Below are positions 17,115 to 27,042 of a stretch of DNA of 53,079 nt, piece by piece; the stretch's first letter is position 1; the number at the start of each line of letters is the position of its first letter. The DNA is taken from assembly GCA_002887195.1 (NCBI GenBank), contig PJAB01000047.1:1-53079 (forward strand), read 5' to 3'. The notes below the pieces were generated by a model, which did not search any database, was not told the origin of the DNA, and was given only the letters and a program-made list of their open reading frames with translations. A program made the position numbers and the translations under genes. Source of the stretch: Chrysochromulina parva (lineage: Eukaryota; Haptophyta; Prymnesiales; Chrysochromulinaceae).

Positions 17115-19220
17115 CTAGAAACCTCTCCGATTCATTATTTTACGCTGCGTGTGCGGGCGGGGCGCGCCGATGCGGACCGGCTCGCCCCATTCCGGTCGAC
17201 AGATAGTCTCGCGATCGACCGCATCGAGACCGCCGGCGGGTTTGGAGGCCAAGGGCACGTCGTGTTGGGCGACTCGAAGCGTATCTCCAAGCCGCTCCAT
17301 CGCCAACGATGCAGCTCCGAGATTAGCTCCGAGATCAGCTCCGAGATCAGCTCCGAGATTAGCTCCGAGATCAGCTCCGAGATTTCCGACCTCGCCAGGC
17401 GCGCTCGTCGTTCTGGGCACGAAGACGAGCTTCCACACGAGTGAGTACCGAGGGCGGTGGGCGGAGAGTGAGGGCGTCGAGATGCGATGCAGCACATCCT
17501 GATGCATCAGCACGCAGCGTGCCGGCTGCGGCTGGACGAGCAGCCCGACGCCCGTGTCTGCGTCGCAGAAGAGCGTCTCTGCGTCCCACTCGGGCCACCA
17601 CTCTTGATCGAGGTACACGAGCAGCGACACGAGCAGCGGCTTGCCTCGCGTACCATTCTCGTACAGCCCATACGTGCTCAGCCAGTGACTCCCTCCGGGG
17701 AAGCTGGCTGGGTCGGCATCCACGTGCCATTGGAATGCATCGCCCCAGACTGGTGCGTTCGCGACAAAGGAAGTGGCGTGGTACGAGGCGGACCCAGCAG
17801 CTCGGGGCGCACCGGCGGCCACATCAGGTAGGTGGCCGATGTCAAATTCGGGGAAGAGCTTCGCCAGCCGCGCCTGCACCTCGACGACGCACGCTGGCGG
17901 GCGCCGCTCGAGCGCCTCGAGCAGCGAGGGTTTGAGCCCCCAGGTGCGCGGAAGTCCCTCACCTGCAATGCCAGGCGGTCGGAGAGAATCAGTCAGGAAT
18001 TCTAAAGATGGCATAGCAATCATGCCGTGTGCGCGGGAGTCCCCAAATGAGTCCCGAATGAGGGGTTCCACACCGTCGATGGTGGTGCGCTCCCAGCGGC
18101 TCGAAGGTGGCGTCACGCTCAGCAGCGCAGTGGAGGCGTCTCCGAGGAGCTCGCCTAGCAGCTCCGCTCGCAGTGCGTCGTCCACGAGACCATCGAGCAC
18201 CACCACCCCGTGCCTGCCGGAGCCTATCTCGGCGACGAGGACGGGAGACACAAAGGAGGGTTCCCATGCACGCTGCTCCACCGCTGAGCTAGGGCTATAC
18301 CCACTGAGCGTAGCCGCCGGCTGCCACGGCAAGGAGGGGCGGCGAGCTGGATCGTCAGCCGTTGGGCCCTCGGACACGTCATCTGCCGCTGGGCCCTCGG
18401 ACACGTCATCTGCCGTTGGGCCCTCGGGCACGTCATCTGCCGTTGGGCCCAGGGACACGGCGGCGTGCAGAGTCGAGACGCCGTCGGCAGTTTTGCTGCC
18501 GATTGATGGCGTTCCGTCGCTGCAATCGTCGCCATCCGCGGCCGGTGGAGTTGCATGCGCCTCCACCCAGGCGAAGAGCGGTGCCAAATTAGGATCGGGC
18601 ATGTGGTTCTTCCTCCACGCGACCAAGTGCTCGAGCTGCAGCGCGCCGCTAAAAGCGAGCACGCTCAGCACATTGAGCGCGAGCCCCTCGAGCTGCTCGC
18701 GCTCGAGCAGCTCGAGGATGTTCGTGATAGCGCCCTGGCCATCGAGGTGTGAGCAATTTTGCATTGAGGCCGCGGTCGCCTTGATTGTGGCCGCAGTCGC
18801 GTTGGGGTCGTGCAAGCTGGCTTGGGAAAGCGCTGCCTCCAAGGCAAGCCGGGTGGCGTGCCGAGGCTGCAGATCACACGCATGTGCCTCCTCGACGCAC
18901 GATACCACCAGGTCATAAATGGATGCGTCGGGCCTCGTCAGCTTGCCTTCGATGGCCCTGGCGGCTATAGTCATCCGGTTGTCGGCATCGGTAGCGCACT
19001 GTTCCAGAAGAGAGTTCAACTGACCCTCATCCTCGACGGTTATCACTTGGCTCGACCTTACGATGGCAACATCGCTGTCGGCAGTGGGCACCACGCTGAT
19101 GATCGCTCTATCGCACATTTCCCTCGAATGGATATTGGTCATGACACGTGCAGTGCCTGCACGTCGGATGGCGTCTACCGCTTCGGATCGATCTGCAGGC
19201 CGCGGGCGCTTTGTCGCCAT
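17115..19220 (-). CDS. 2OG-Fe(II) oxygenase-domain protein
   Basis: A 701-residue protein from the ATG at 19220. The C-terminal half holds a prolyl-4-hydroxylase-like double-stranded beta-helix: FQWHVDADPASFPGGSHW supplies the H-x-D iron ligands, MHQDVLHRIS the distal His, and RPRYSLVWKLVF the Arg that would bind 2-oxoglutarate. LLVSLLVYLDQEWWPEW is the usual strand between them. The N-terminal half is helical, with no domain I recognise. Between them is a 9-residue repeat (GPTADDVSE), and after the oxygenase domain a repeat of LGADLGANLG. Substrate unknown: protein prolyl, nucleic-acid or small-molecule hydroxylation are all possible. Confidence 0.78.
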   Translation of the reverse strand: MATKRPRPADRSEAVDAIRRAGTARVMTNIHSREMCDRAIISVVPTADSDVAIVRSSQVITVEDEGQLNSLLEQCATDADNRMTIAARAIEGKLTRPDASIYDLVVSCVEEAHACDLQPRHATRLALEAALSQASLHDPNATAATIKATAASMQNCSHLDGQGAITNILELLEREQLEGLALNVLSVLAFSGALQLEHLVAWRKNHMPDPNLAPLFAWVEAHATPPAADGDDCSDGTPSIGSKTADGVSTLHAAVSLGPTADDVPEGPTADDVSEGPAADDVSEGPTADDPARRPSLPWQPAATLSGYSPSSAVEQRAWEPSFVSPVLVAEIGSGRHGVVVLDGLVDDALRAELLGELLGDASTALLSVTPPSSRWERTTIDGVEPLIRDSFGDSRAHGMIAMPSLEFLTDSLRPPGIAGEGLPRTWGLKPSLLEALERRPPACVVEVQARLAKLFPEFDIGHLPDVAAGAPRAAGSASYHATSFVANAPVWGDAFQWHVDADPASFPGGSHWLSTYGLYENGTRGKPLLVSLLVYLDQEWWPEWDAETLFCDADTGVGLLVQPQPARCVLMHQDVLHRISTPSLSAHRPRYSLVWKLVFVPRTTSAPGEVGNLGADLGANLGADLGADLGANLGAASLAMERLGDTLRVAQHDVPLASKPAGGLDAVDRETICRPEWGEPVRIGAPRPHTQRKIMNRRGF
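17312..17386. repeat. 12-bp coding tandem repeat in the 2OG oxygenase gene
   Basis: About six copies of agctccgagatc/t in a row on the plus strand, encoding LGADLGAN-type repeats on the minus strand, in frame. Confidence 0.85.
18361..18449. repeat. 27-bp coding tandem repeat in the 2OG oxygenase gene
   Basis: Units of 27 bases beginning gttgggccctcggacacgtc, about 3.3 copies, encoding nine-residue repeats GPTADDVSE on the minus strand. Confidence 0.85.
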
Positions 19221-19563
19221 GATGGAGAGCGTCACCGCCCACAAGCCCACACCCTCTCAGAAAGAGAGCCGATGTCGGGTTGTGTACAGTGTGCCGTGGC
19301 CAGTGGGCCGGGCAGAAGGGACAAACACACCCCGCGCATGTCGAGGTGCGAGCGGACCGTTCACGCTTCCACAGAACCGTGAAATGCCATCTCGCCAAAA
19401 CTTCCGAACGCTCTTGATTTTTCCTATGCCGTTTTCCTTTAGATATGATTCCTCAAACGGCAAGACCACATTGTTACTCAATGCCGAGCTGTGGAGAGTT
19501 TGTTCGCGTCTTCGGTTCGCGAGACGGCAAACCGTTTTTACTCATCAGCTGTGGGCCCTTGAA

Positions 19564-21777
19564 TTACAACGCTTCGAAAGTGAGCCCGAGCGCCTCTGCA
19601 AACGCGACGACTCTCGGCGCCTGGCTCGGCGTGAGCAGCGTGACGGCGGTGCCGCGACGGCCCTTGCGCGCGGTGCGACCCGCCAGGTGCGTGTAGCTCG
19701 CGCTGCTCGCGGGCGGCGCGAGCAGAAAGACGTAGTCGACGTCAAGGTCGAGGCCACGCCCCCATCGCTCCGAGCCCACGTACACCGGCGTGTCGGCCCA
19801 TCCATCGGCGCCGTCTTGGGCGTTTGGCACCACCGTCGGAGGCTTCGCGTTCGACGCGTCGTCTTGGGCGCACTCCGTCTCGGCGCCGTCTTGGGCGTTG
19901 GGCGCGTCGTCTTGGGCGTTGGGCTCCACCGTCGGAGGCTTCGCGTTCGACGCGTCACGGACGGAGAGCACGCGGCGCAGGCCTCGGGCTGCGAGCGCCT
20001 CGATGATCCTCTCGACGCCGAGCTTTCCTGTGAACACGATCGCGGGCGCGGGGGCGACACGCCCCATTGCTGACCATAGAGCGCTCAGCAAAACGTTCGC
20101 AGCTTCGTCGGTCGCGTCCGAGACGGCGCCCTCAACAGGTGTCGCCTCGTCTGGCGCTGTCATGGGCGCTGTCTTGGGCGCTGTATTGGGCGCTGTCTTG
20201 GCATCCTCATCCGCCACCGCTGTACCGGCCTCGGCCATCTCAAGTGCCTCCCCAGCCTTGCCGGCAACACGGGGCAGCGGCAGCGGCGGAGGCGGCGGGG
20301 GCAGCAGCATGTACACGTGCGAGAGGGTTGGGGGGACCAGAGCGCTGCGGCGCGCGACCAGCCGCTTCACGTCACGATCCTCCAGCGCCACTAGCGTCGC
20401 TGCCTTCTCCACACTCGGAGCGCCCAAGAGCGCCTGCAGCTGCCGGCGCAGGGCACGCCCAACAGTAGCCGACGCGCAGACGAGCTGCAGCTGCGGCAGA
20501 GGCACTGGGAGCTCGGCCAGCAATCGCTCGGTCACGCTCGGCTGCACACGCGCCCGGAGCAGCGCGCGCTGGCGCGCCGTGATGGGCGCGCCCTGCTCAG
20601 CCGAGAGCGCCTTGCGCTGAACCTCCACCGCCACGACGCTTGCGCTGCCCAGCAGTTGGTCGGCCTCATCCAACACAATCGTCTTGAGGTTGGAGGACAG
20701 CTGGTTCGCTTGCTCTGCGCCCGCACCGCCATACGCAGCAGCCGTGCGCGCCTGTGCAAAGAGGCGGCGCAGCGCGTGCGGCGTGCCCACGAGCACGGGC
20801 GCCTCGCCCACGCCCAGCAGCTCCGCGCGCGTCATGTCCTCTGCGTCCACTCTCGTGGCCTCAGCGCCCTCGCCACCAGCAAACCAGCTGTCGCCGTCGC
20901 CGTCGTCACCGCGCACGAGCGCGCCACCGCCGACCACGTGCAGCGCAGACACGGGTGCCGCGCCGGCCGTCGACGCCGGCCGTGGCGGCCAGAGCCGGTC
21001 TACCTCGCGCTGAAGCTGCACGGCGAGCTCTGCGCTCGCGGTGACCACAAGATGAGTGCACGGGCGCGTACGCGATGATGTCGCGAGGAGAGGGAGCAGA
21101 AAGGCGAGGGTCTTGCCCGAGCCGGTGGCAGAGCCGATGACCACGTTGCGCCCCTGGCTGATCGGTACGAACGCCGCCTCTTGGATCGGCAGGGGACCCG
21201 CCAGGCCAGCTTGCTCGAGGCGCTGGCGCAGCACGGGCCCTACCGAGCACGCACCCCACATGGCCGGGTTATGCGCGCTCCGAGTGGCGGCGCCACCGTC
21301 GGACGTCGAAGCCGCCGCAGCCGGGGCGGGGGAGCTCGGAGCCTTCGGCGGCACTCGGTCGTCGTTGTCGTCGTCAGCCGCGCGCGCCAGCCTCGCTAGC
21401 ATCGCTACTGCCGCGCCATACATCTCGTCTGCACTCATGCCTCGAAAGTGGATGGACGGATCGCTGTTCACCTCCGCGTAGAGCTCGTCGCCCTCGCGCT
21501 CCCATCGTTTGGCGCGGTTGCGCGGCGCTCGTCGCTTTGTTGCGTCGTCACCGGCTGCGCGGCGGGAGTACCAGTCCCGGTTGGCGCCTCGCCGTGAGGT
21601 GCTCAGCCCGCCACGACCGCCGCTGCCGTGATCTGCGTTGGCACGGCCACGACCACGGCCGCCGCCACGCCCACCGCCACGTCCTCCGCGTGCGACCGCA
21701 GGGCCGCTCATCGCCAGCGTTTCGATTCGCGGCGACTCGAAGAGGAGGAGCATGAAGGCAAGGACCTTCATTTTCAT
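19564..21777 (-). CDS. DEAD-box RNA helicase with RGG-rich N-terminus
   Basis: A 737-residue protein from the ATG at 21777, chosen because an upstream open frame would run into the divergent hydratase gene. The start, MKMKVLAFMLLLFES, looks like a signal or organelle-targeting peptide; RGG-type repeats follow. Helicase motifs: Q-motif region GLAGPLPIQEAAFVPIS, motif I SATGSGKT, VGTPHALRRL (Ib), DEAD as VLDEADQLL, SAT as CASATVG, and motif VI HLAGRTARKGRRG. Motif VI departs from the usual HRxGRxGR only at a few places. Between motifs III and V, in the second RecA domain, sits about 100 residues of Ala/Asp/Pro low complexity with NAKPPTV and NAQD repeats. ATP-dependent RNA remodelling, possibly plastid or mitochondrial ribosome assembly, is inferred. 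Confidence 0.87.
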   Translation of the reverse strand: MKMKVLAFMLLLFESPRIETLAMSGPAVARGGRGGGRGGGRGRGRANADHGSGGRGGLSTSRRGANRDWYSRRAAGDDATKRRAPRNRAKRWEREGDELYAEVNSDPSIHFRGMSADEMYGAAVAMLARLARAADDDNDDRVPPKAPSSPAPAAAASTSDGGAATRSAHNPAMWGACSVGPVLRQRLEQAGLAGPLPIQEAAFVPISQGRNVVIGSATGSGKTLAFLLPLLATSSRTRPCTHLVVTASAELAVQLQREVDRLWPPRPASTAGAAPVSALHVVGGGALVRGDDGDGDSWFAGGEGAEATRVDAEDMTRAELLGVGEAPVLVGTPHALRRLFAQARTAAAYGGAGAEQANQLSSNLKTIVLDEADQLLGSASVVAVEVQRKALSAEQGAPITARQRALLRARVQPSVTERLLAELPVPLPQLQLVCASATVGRALRRQLQALLGAPSVEKAATLVALEDRDVKRLVARRSALVPPTLSHVYMLLPPPPPPLPLPRVAGKAGEALEMAEAGTAVADEDAKTAPNTAPKTAPMTAPDEATPVEGAVSDATDEAANVLLSALWSAMGRVAPAPAIVFTGKLGVERIIEALAARGLRRVLSVRDASNAKPPTVEPNAQDDAPNAQDGAETECAQDDASNAKPPTVVPNAQDGADGWADTPVYVGSERWGRGLDLDVDYVFLLAPPASSASYTHLAGRTARKGRRGTAVTLLTPSQAPRVVAFAEALGLTFEAL

Positions 21778-21901
21778 CAAACCGAGAAGCGTCGCGTCGC
21801 ACGCGACCGTGCCGGGAGTTCTACGCGTGCCGCACACAATTGTATGAAGAAAGAGAAACACACAGCAACGGCCGATCGCGGCCTGATGAGAGTTGCCCAG
21901 A
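21778..21901. promoter_or_regulatory. 124-bp divergent promoter region
   Basis: The whole space between the start codons of the helicase (-) and the hydratase (+). If both starts are right it must hold both promoters and both 5' leaders. No TATA box is obvious. Confidence 0.45.
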
Positions 21902-22993
21902 ATGGCAACGATAAATGAGGTGATGGCGCGTGATGGCGCCCTCGACCACTTCATGACGCTGACGGAAAAGGAGGTAGAAGACATCAGGGCAGATTGCTTT
22001 GCCAACGACGTGACGTACAATTACGACGTTCTCAAGCACTGGGACGCGGACAAGGTGATCAACTTTTTTGAAAATGGTGGTGGCGGCGAGGGCGCTGCGC
22101 CCTTGAAAGCTGCGGACGGCACGGACCCATTTGAGATCCCGATGCCAAAGGAGGTCACCTGGCAGATGAACGTGGCCAAGACAGTGGCCATCATCACGCT
22201 GAATCGACCGGAGGCGAAGAATGCGATGGACGACGGCATCTACGAGGGCCTCTGGAGGTCGTGCCGGCGAGTGCTCGCAACGCCGAGCCTCCGCGTGGTG
22301 TTCCTCACAGGGAGCGGCGCCATGTTCTGCGCGGGAGGCGACCCGAAGACGTTCCAGAACACGGCGGCAATCATGGAGGAGAAGACGAAGGCGAAGGCGG
22401 AGGGGCGGCCGCCTAAGTTGAAGGAGCCCCAAAAGGGTGAGGCCTTTAGCGACCTGCTCGCGACGATCAACAACCTGCCGGTATACGTCGTCGGCCTGGC
22501 CAATGGTTCTGCAATGGGCGGCGGCTTCGGGCTGCTCTCGCTGTGCGACATGGTGATTGCGCGCAAGAACGCGTTCTTCGCGCTCTCTGAGGTCAAGCTC
22601 GGCGTAATCCCGGCCACCATCTCGCCCTACGTGGTGGCGAAGATCGGATGCTCGAACGCACGGCGCCTCTTCATGACAGGAGAGACGATCCATGCGCAAA
22701 AAGCCGTCGAGATCGGGCTGGTGCAGGAGGTGGTCGAAACGGCCGACGAGATGATGAAGGCTGCGCAGAAGATCTGCGAGGTCATGCAGTCCAGCGCGCC
22801 GCATGCGGCCGCCGCTGCCAAAGCGCTCGTGCGGACGGTGCAGTACAAACCGATCACCGATGAGCTCGTTGAGTACACACAGGCGGAGCTCATCCGCGTG
22901 AGCTGCAGCAAGGAGTGCGAGGACGGCATGCTCGCCGTGCAGCAGGGCAAGAAGGCGCCCTGGACCCAGACGCCCATGGACATGCCCAAGTGA
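21902..22993 (+). CDS. Enoyl-CoA hydratase/isomerase (methylglutaconyl-CoA hydratase-like)
   Basis: A 363-residue crotonase-fold enzyme from the ATG at 21902. VAIITLNRPEAKNAM opens the fold; GSGAMFCAGGDPKTF forms the oxyanion pocket around the acyl-CoA; NGSAMGGGFGLLSLCD is the second pocket; SEVKLGVIPATISPYV carries the Glu expected to activate water. The PATISPYV sequence is characteristic of 3-methylglutaconyl-CoA hydratase (AUH/LiuC), a leucine-breakdown enzyme, so mitochondrial action is likely. Crotonases are usually about 260 residues; here a 90-residue N-terminal segment (MTLTEKEVEDIRADCF ...) and a roughly 20-residue insert rich in Lys are added. The N-terminus does not look like a classical transit peptide. 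Confidence 0.88.
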   Translation: MATINEVMARDGALDHFMTLTEKEVEDIRADCFANDVTYNYDVLKHWDADKVINFFENGGGGEGAAPLKAADGTDPFEIPMPKEVTWQMNVAKTVAIITLNRPEAKNAMDDGIYEGLWRSCRRVLATPSLRVVFLTGSGAMFCAGGDPKTFQNTAAIMEEKTKAKAEGRPPKLKEPQKGEAFSDLLATINNLPVYVVGLANGSAMGGGFGLLSLCDMVIARKNAFFALSEVKLGVIPATISPYVVAKIGCSNARRLFMTGETIHAQKAVEIGLVQEVVETADEMMKAAQKICEVMQSSAPHAAAAAKALVRTVQYKPITDELVEYTQAELIRVSCSKECEDGMLAVQQGKKAPWTQTPMDMPK

Positions 22994-23502
22994 GAAAAAC
23001 GGAGGTGCCGTCGCCGTGTGATTTTCGCCCCGAGCGGACTCGCCGCGGCCGGTCAGGCGTCAGCGTCTAGTCGACTAATTTGTTTGACCAAAGATACGAG
23101 ATAGATCATCGTTATGCATCATCAGCAGGAGCAGAGCAGCTCCCCGTGGACGAGGTCTCGTCGCACCGTCGGCGCTTGCGTCGGCGCAGGTCGTGGGACG
23201 GGAGGTCGAGCGGGATCAACAGTTTTTATTGGCCGGCAGCACGCGGGGCACGACATTGGATAACTAGAGTAGTTGAGCAAAACTACATCGTTACTCCATC
23301 GTCACTATCCGGAATGATACAACGTAGCTCCGCGAGCCGGGCGAGCGCTGGCGAGAGCGGCGTGTGCCTGTGCGGCGGCGTGCAAGAGCACACGTCGACG
23401 ACAGCGGATACATCACTTTCGGCGACGCACCCAACGACGCAGCCGCGCGTTGCGATGATTTCACGGACCGACGGCAGATCGCTCGCTCGTCCATCGACCC
23501 GC
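22994..23502. other. Intergenic region between convergent genes
   Basis: About 510 bases between the hydratase and the SUKH-like gene. AT-richer at 23075-23110 and 23215-23310. No gene or repeat identified. Confidence 0.5.
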
Positions 23503-24048
23503 CTAGGCCTTTGAGATCCACCCACCAGCCCACTCGTACTTGTTGCTCATCAGATCGTCCCTGAAGTTGCCCAAGAAGTCAGCGAGCGTCATCTCAAGCG
23601 AGGTGGGCGTGCCGCCCTCGTCGGCGCTGAAGAGGATGCCCGTGGATGGCTGCACGAAGAGCTCGCCGCCGTCAAGATTTTTACCGATCGGCAGCACAAG
23701 ATCGGCAGCCTCCACGGGCGGGATCTCGTGGGCTGAGCTCAGCTCATACTCCCCGATCGGGATACCGCCATTGTGCCATGCGAGCAGGCTGGCGAGTGGA
23801 GCATGGTCGTCGTTGATTATGTGAGCTATCTCGTCCTCCGAAGCAGGCGGCTTCAGGTCGGCATCCACGCCATTCTTTTCGAAGGCGCCCTCCATATCCG
23901 TGACAAATTGAGCAAATTCCACGAGCGAGATGGGCGTCGGCGGTGCAACGCCCATCTTTCCAGCCGCAAAATCGCCCCTGCAATCGAGCAAGTGGAGTGG
24001 GTGTGTGAGCGGCACAGGATGGCAGGCGATCGGCGAGGGAACGCACAT
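23503..24048 (-). CDS. SMI1/KNR4 (SUKH)-like protein
   Basis: The longest ATG frame gives 181 residues from 24048; an ATG at 23955 gives 150 residues and fits the visible domain better. The order of motifs fits the SUKH/SMI1-KNR4 fold: PPASEDEIAHIINDDHAPL (start helix), LLAWHNGGIPIGEYELSS, LPIGKNLDGGELFVQPSTG and the closing helix TLADFLGNFRDDLMSNKYEW. In fungi KNR4 coordinates cell-wall synthesis and cell cycle; in bacteria the fold is common in immunity proteins. No specific role can be assigned here. The extra N-terminal 31 residues could be a targeting sequence or simply untranslated. Confidence 0.65.
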   Translation of the reverse strand: MCVPSPIACHPVPLTHPLHLLDCRGDFAAGKMGVAPPTPISLVEFAQFVTDMEGAFEKNGVDADLKPPASEDEIAHIINDDHAPLASLLAWHNGGIPIGEYELSSAHEIPPVEAADLVLPIGKNLDGGELFVQPSTGILFSADEGGTPTSLEMTLADFLGNFRDDLMSNKYEWAGGWISKA

Positions 24049-24243
24049 GTCGGGGGCCGTTGGCAGACTTCACAGTGTTCAGCCAAAATCATCTAGCCAC
24101 GCAAATTTCCATTCAAGGAGAGGCCAACCGCCCACCTGCGTTTTCTTACTTTGCCAAACTTGTGTGCGTGTAACTGGGGTCGCCTGACCCGGCCGTCCTG
24201 GCCGACCATCCCGCGTTTTGGTGGTCCGACCAGCCTCTTCCAC

Positions 24244-26839
24244 ATGGCTGGGAAGAAGAAGAAGCCAGGGGACATCAAGACGCCCGAGGACGTCGAGGAG
24301 GCTACACAGAGGGCTAGGCACCAGCCGGCTTCGAAGGCGGCGACACCCTCAGAAAAGGAGGTGAAGTCCAAAGAGGCAGAGCGCGAGCGGCAAGAGGCAG
24401 AGCGCGAGCGGCAAGAAGCGGAGCGCATCCAGCAGTTGGAGCGCGATCGACTCGAGGCGGAGCGCAGTCGCGCCGAGGCGGAGCGCATGCGCCACAAACT
24501 CGAGCTGCAGCTGCATACCATTGAGCAGGTGCGCCAGACCTGCCGCCTCATCACGCAGCGCCGACTGCTCGTCGGCTTTGCTGGTTGGCGCTCGGCCTAT
24601 CGTGCAGAAAAGGCCAAGGAGGCAGCAGCACGTGCAGCGGCGGCGCGCTCGCGGCTGGCGGCGGCTGCGCGCAGGGATGCGCTCGTCAACTCCTGTGTCG
24701 ATTTGTGGCCCTCGCATCCTGAGGCGTGGCCCGCTGAGGCAACACAGCCTGGTCAACTCGAAGCTCTGGCTCCTGAGCGCGTGGTGCCCTTGCGGCGGCG
24801 GCAGCAGCAGGAGCGGCAGGTGCGCATGCGCCGACTGCTCGCGATGCGCATGACGCGGATCCAGCAACAGAACTCTGTCGAGGACGCGCGGCGTCCGCTC
24901 GTGCTCGACGATGACGGCATGGCCAAGGTGGCCGCCGACATGACTTCGACTATCGAAGGTCAGCCACTGGGTACGTCGGCTGTAGCACAGCTCACCACCA
25001 AGCGACTGCCGGACGAGAGGGCAACGCCAGCGCCGCATGGCGTGGGCGCCCACTCTGGTGATGCTGCCAAAAGTGCCGGTGGAGGCGGGAGCTGTAGATC
25101 TCGAGGCGGGAGCTGTCGATCTCGAGGCGGGAGCTGTAGATCCGGCGCCAAGGGCGGCAGCGCCAAGGGACCGAAGCTGGCAAAGACGGCACGAGCAACG
25201 GTGGCGGGCTCGACGATGAGCATTTCTCATTCGGGTGTCGGTGCACCTCTGATGCGGCCAGCCGTTGCGAATGCCGCCGCGAATGCCGCCGCGAATGCCG
25301 CCGCGAATGCCGTCGCAAATGCCGCCGCTCGAGCTCGTATTCCTTCGCGAACGCCACCCATGCCACAGGCCTCGCAAAGTGGCATGATCGTGCCGCCGGC
25401 CGTCGCCGCTCTCAGGCCCGTTCTCGAGCTCGCTCGTCAACCAATCGATTCTAGTGACACCGCCGAGCCATCGTCGCTCATCAAGATGCAGCGGCCACCG
25501 CGACCGCCGCTCACGGTGCATCCCTACGCGCCGGGGGCCGCCACTGACTTTTCCAGCGAAGAGGAGCGTGCGGACTTCGAAGATTGGCTTCGCGGCTTCG
25601 GCATCGACGCGGGCCCCGCAGGCTTTGAGCGTTGGCGCGGCTCCGATGAGTACTTCGCGGCGCAGCTCGAGTACTTTGCCTTTCTGCACTTCGGGTTGGT
25701 GTCGTCGGCTAAGACGGCCGAGAAGGTGTCGTCGGCAACGAAGGTCCAGGGATCGGCGGCGCACAAGCCAGCCGCGCAGGGCTCGACGAAGTCGACGAAT
25801 AAGGAAGCGCCCGTGCCGAAAGGTTCGGGTGGCACGCGTCGCAAGAAGATCATGATCCTGCTCGGGCCGCCTGGTGCGGGCAAGGGTTCGCAAGCTCCCA
25901 AGATCGTGCAGAGCCTCGGCATTCCACAGCTCTCGACGGATGACATGCTCCGGGCGGCGGTGGCTGCCAGCACGGCGCTTGGTAAGCAAGCCGAAGGCGT
26001 GATGGAGAGTGGAGGCCTGGTCTCTGATGAGCTGGTGGTCAACCTCATCAGGGAGCGCATCAAGGAGGCCGACTGCGCCAAGGGGTTCATCCTCGACGGC
26101 TTCCCGCGCACGGTGGAGCAGACCAAGATGCTCGACGCGATGCTGGAGGAGGCTGGCGACAAGGTCGATTTCGTGGTGGCGCTCGACGTGCCCGACGAGG
26201 TGCTCACGGAGCGCATCTGCGGCCGCTGGGTACATAAGGAGTCGGGGCGTTCATACCACATCAAGTTCGCCCCGCCCAAGAGCCTCGGCGACCAGGTGCC
26301 GTCCGGCGAGACCATGCTGGACGATGAGACGGGCGAGCCCCTGATGCAGCGCAAGGACGACACCGAGGAGGCGCTCAAGTCGCGCCTCGAGGCCTACCAC
26401 TCCATGACGGTGCCCATCCTCGCGCACTACGGGCCGACGGGCCTTGTCCACAAGATTGACGCCAACCGAAATCCACTCCACGTTTGGCATAGCATTGAAC
26501 AGGTCATCTTGCCCAAATTCTTCGTCTCATACGAGACGTGGCCGCTGGATGCCAAGCCCTTTGTTTCGAATGCAGTGGATACACCCGCTGGATCTTCGGT
26601 GGCTCTGGATCCGAAGATCGTGCACAGTGCTCTGCGGGCCACGGCAAAGGCTGATGCGCCCAAGGCGAAAGGCAAGCCCGCGGATGTCTCGACTGATGTC
26701 TCGCCTAAGGGCGGTGGCGGCAGCAAGCACAAGGCCGAGGGCACCAGTGGCACGGCAATGAAGCCAGCAACAGCAGACCGTGCGGTGCCGACGGGGCGCA
26801 GCGGTGGACGAGCGACGGCCACAACGGTGGAGGAGTCGC

Positions 26840-26903
<64 letters not shown>

Positions 26904-27042
26904 TCCGCCGCCTCCGCCTCCGCCGCCTCCGCCGCCTCCGCCGCCATCTCGTCAGCTTCCACCCGGGCCGCTGCAGCAGTCGCGATCCGACAAACTCAAA
27001 GCAACCAAGCAGCAAAGCACGGAGCCCCACAAGAAATGTTAG
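24244..27042 (+). CDS. Adenylate kinase fused to a coiled-coil N-terminus and a polyproline tail
   Basis: A 932-residue protein from the ATG at 24244 ([10 protein letters not shown]). Residues about 535-755 are a complete long-type adenylate kinase: P-loop [41 protein letters not shown], and a long LID with [20 protein letters not shown] and [20 protein letters not shown]. It should interconvert ATP, AMP and ADP. The first 530 residues contain a Glu/Arg coiled coil with two EAERERQ repeats, an [15 protein letters not shown] helix, Cys/Arg/Gly repeats and Ala/Asn repeats. The C-terminus has an almost pure Pro run of about 38 residues. Long multidomain adenylate kinases are known from flagellar axonemes, so a flagellar role is plausible, as LRRIQ3 lies next door. 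Confidence 0.85.
25088..25141 (+). repeat. Coding repeat, about 2.6 copies of 21 bp
   Basis: The unit gcgggagctgtagatctcga repeats, giving GGSCRSR in frame inside the adenylate kinase gene. Confidence 0.7.
25265..25325 (+). repeat. 12-bp coding tandem repeat (NAAA)
   Basis: Five tandem units of aatgccgccgcg, one with a change to gtc, encode [16 protein letters not shown]. Confidence 0.85.
26838..26947 (+). repeat. Polyproline-encoding CCG/CCT tract
   Basis: An uninterrupted run of roughly 37 Pro codons, almost all ccg with some cct/cca, near the 3' end of the adenylate kinase gene. It is a candidate ribosome-stalling and slippage site. Confidence 0.9.

Noticed and set aside
24349..26235. 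Minus-strand frame of 628 codons opposite the adenylate kinase gene
   Set aside because: Antisense shadow with His/Arg/Leu composition and no domain; the plus strand encodes the full kinase.
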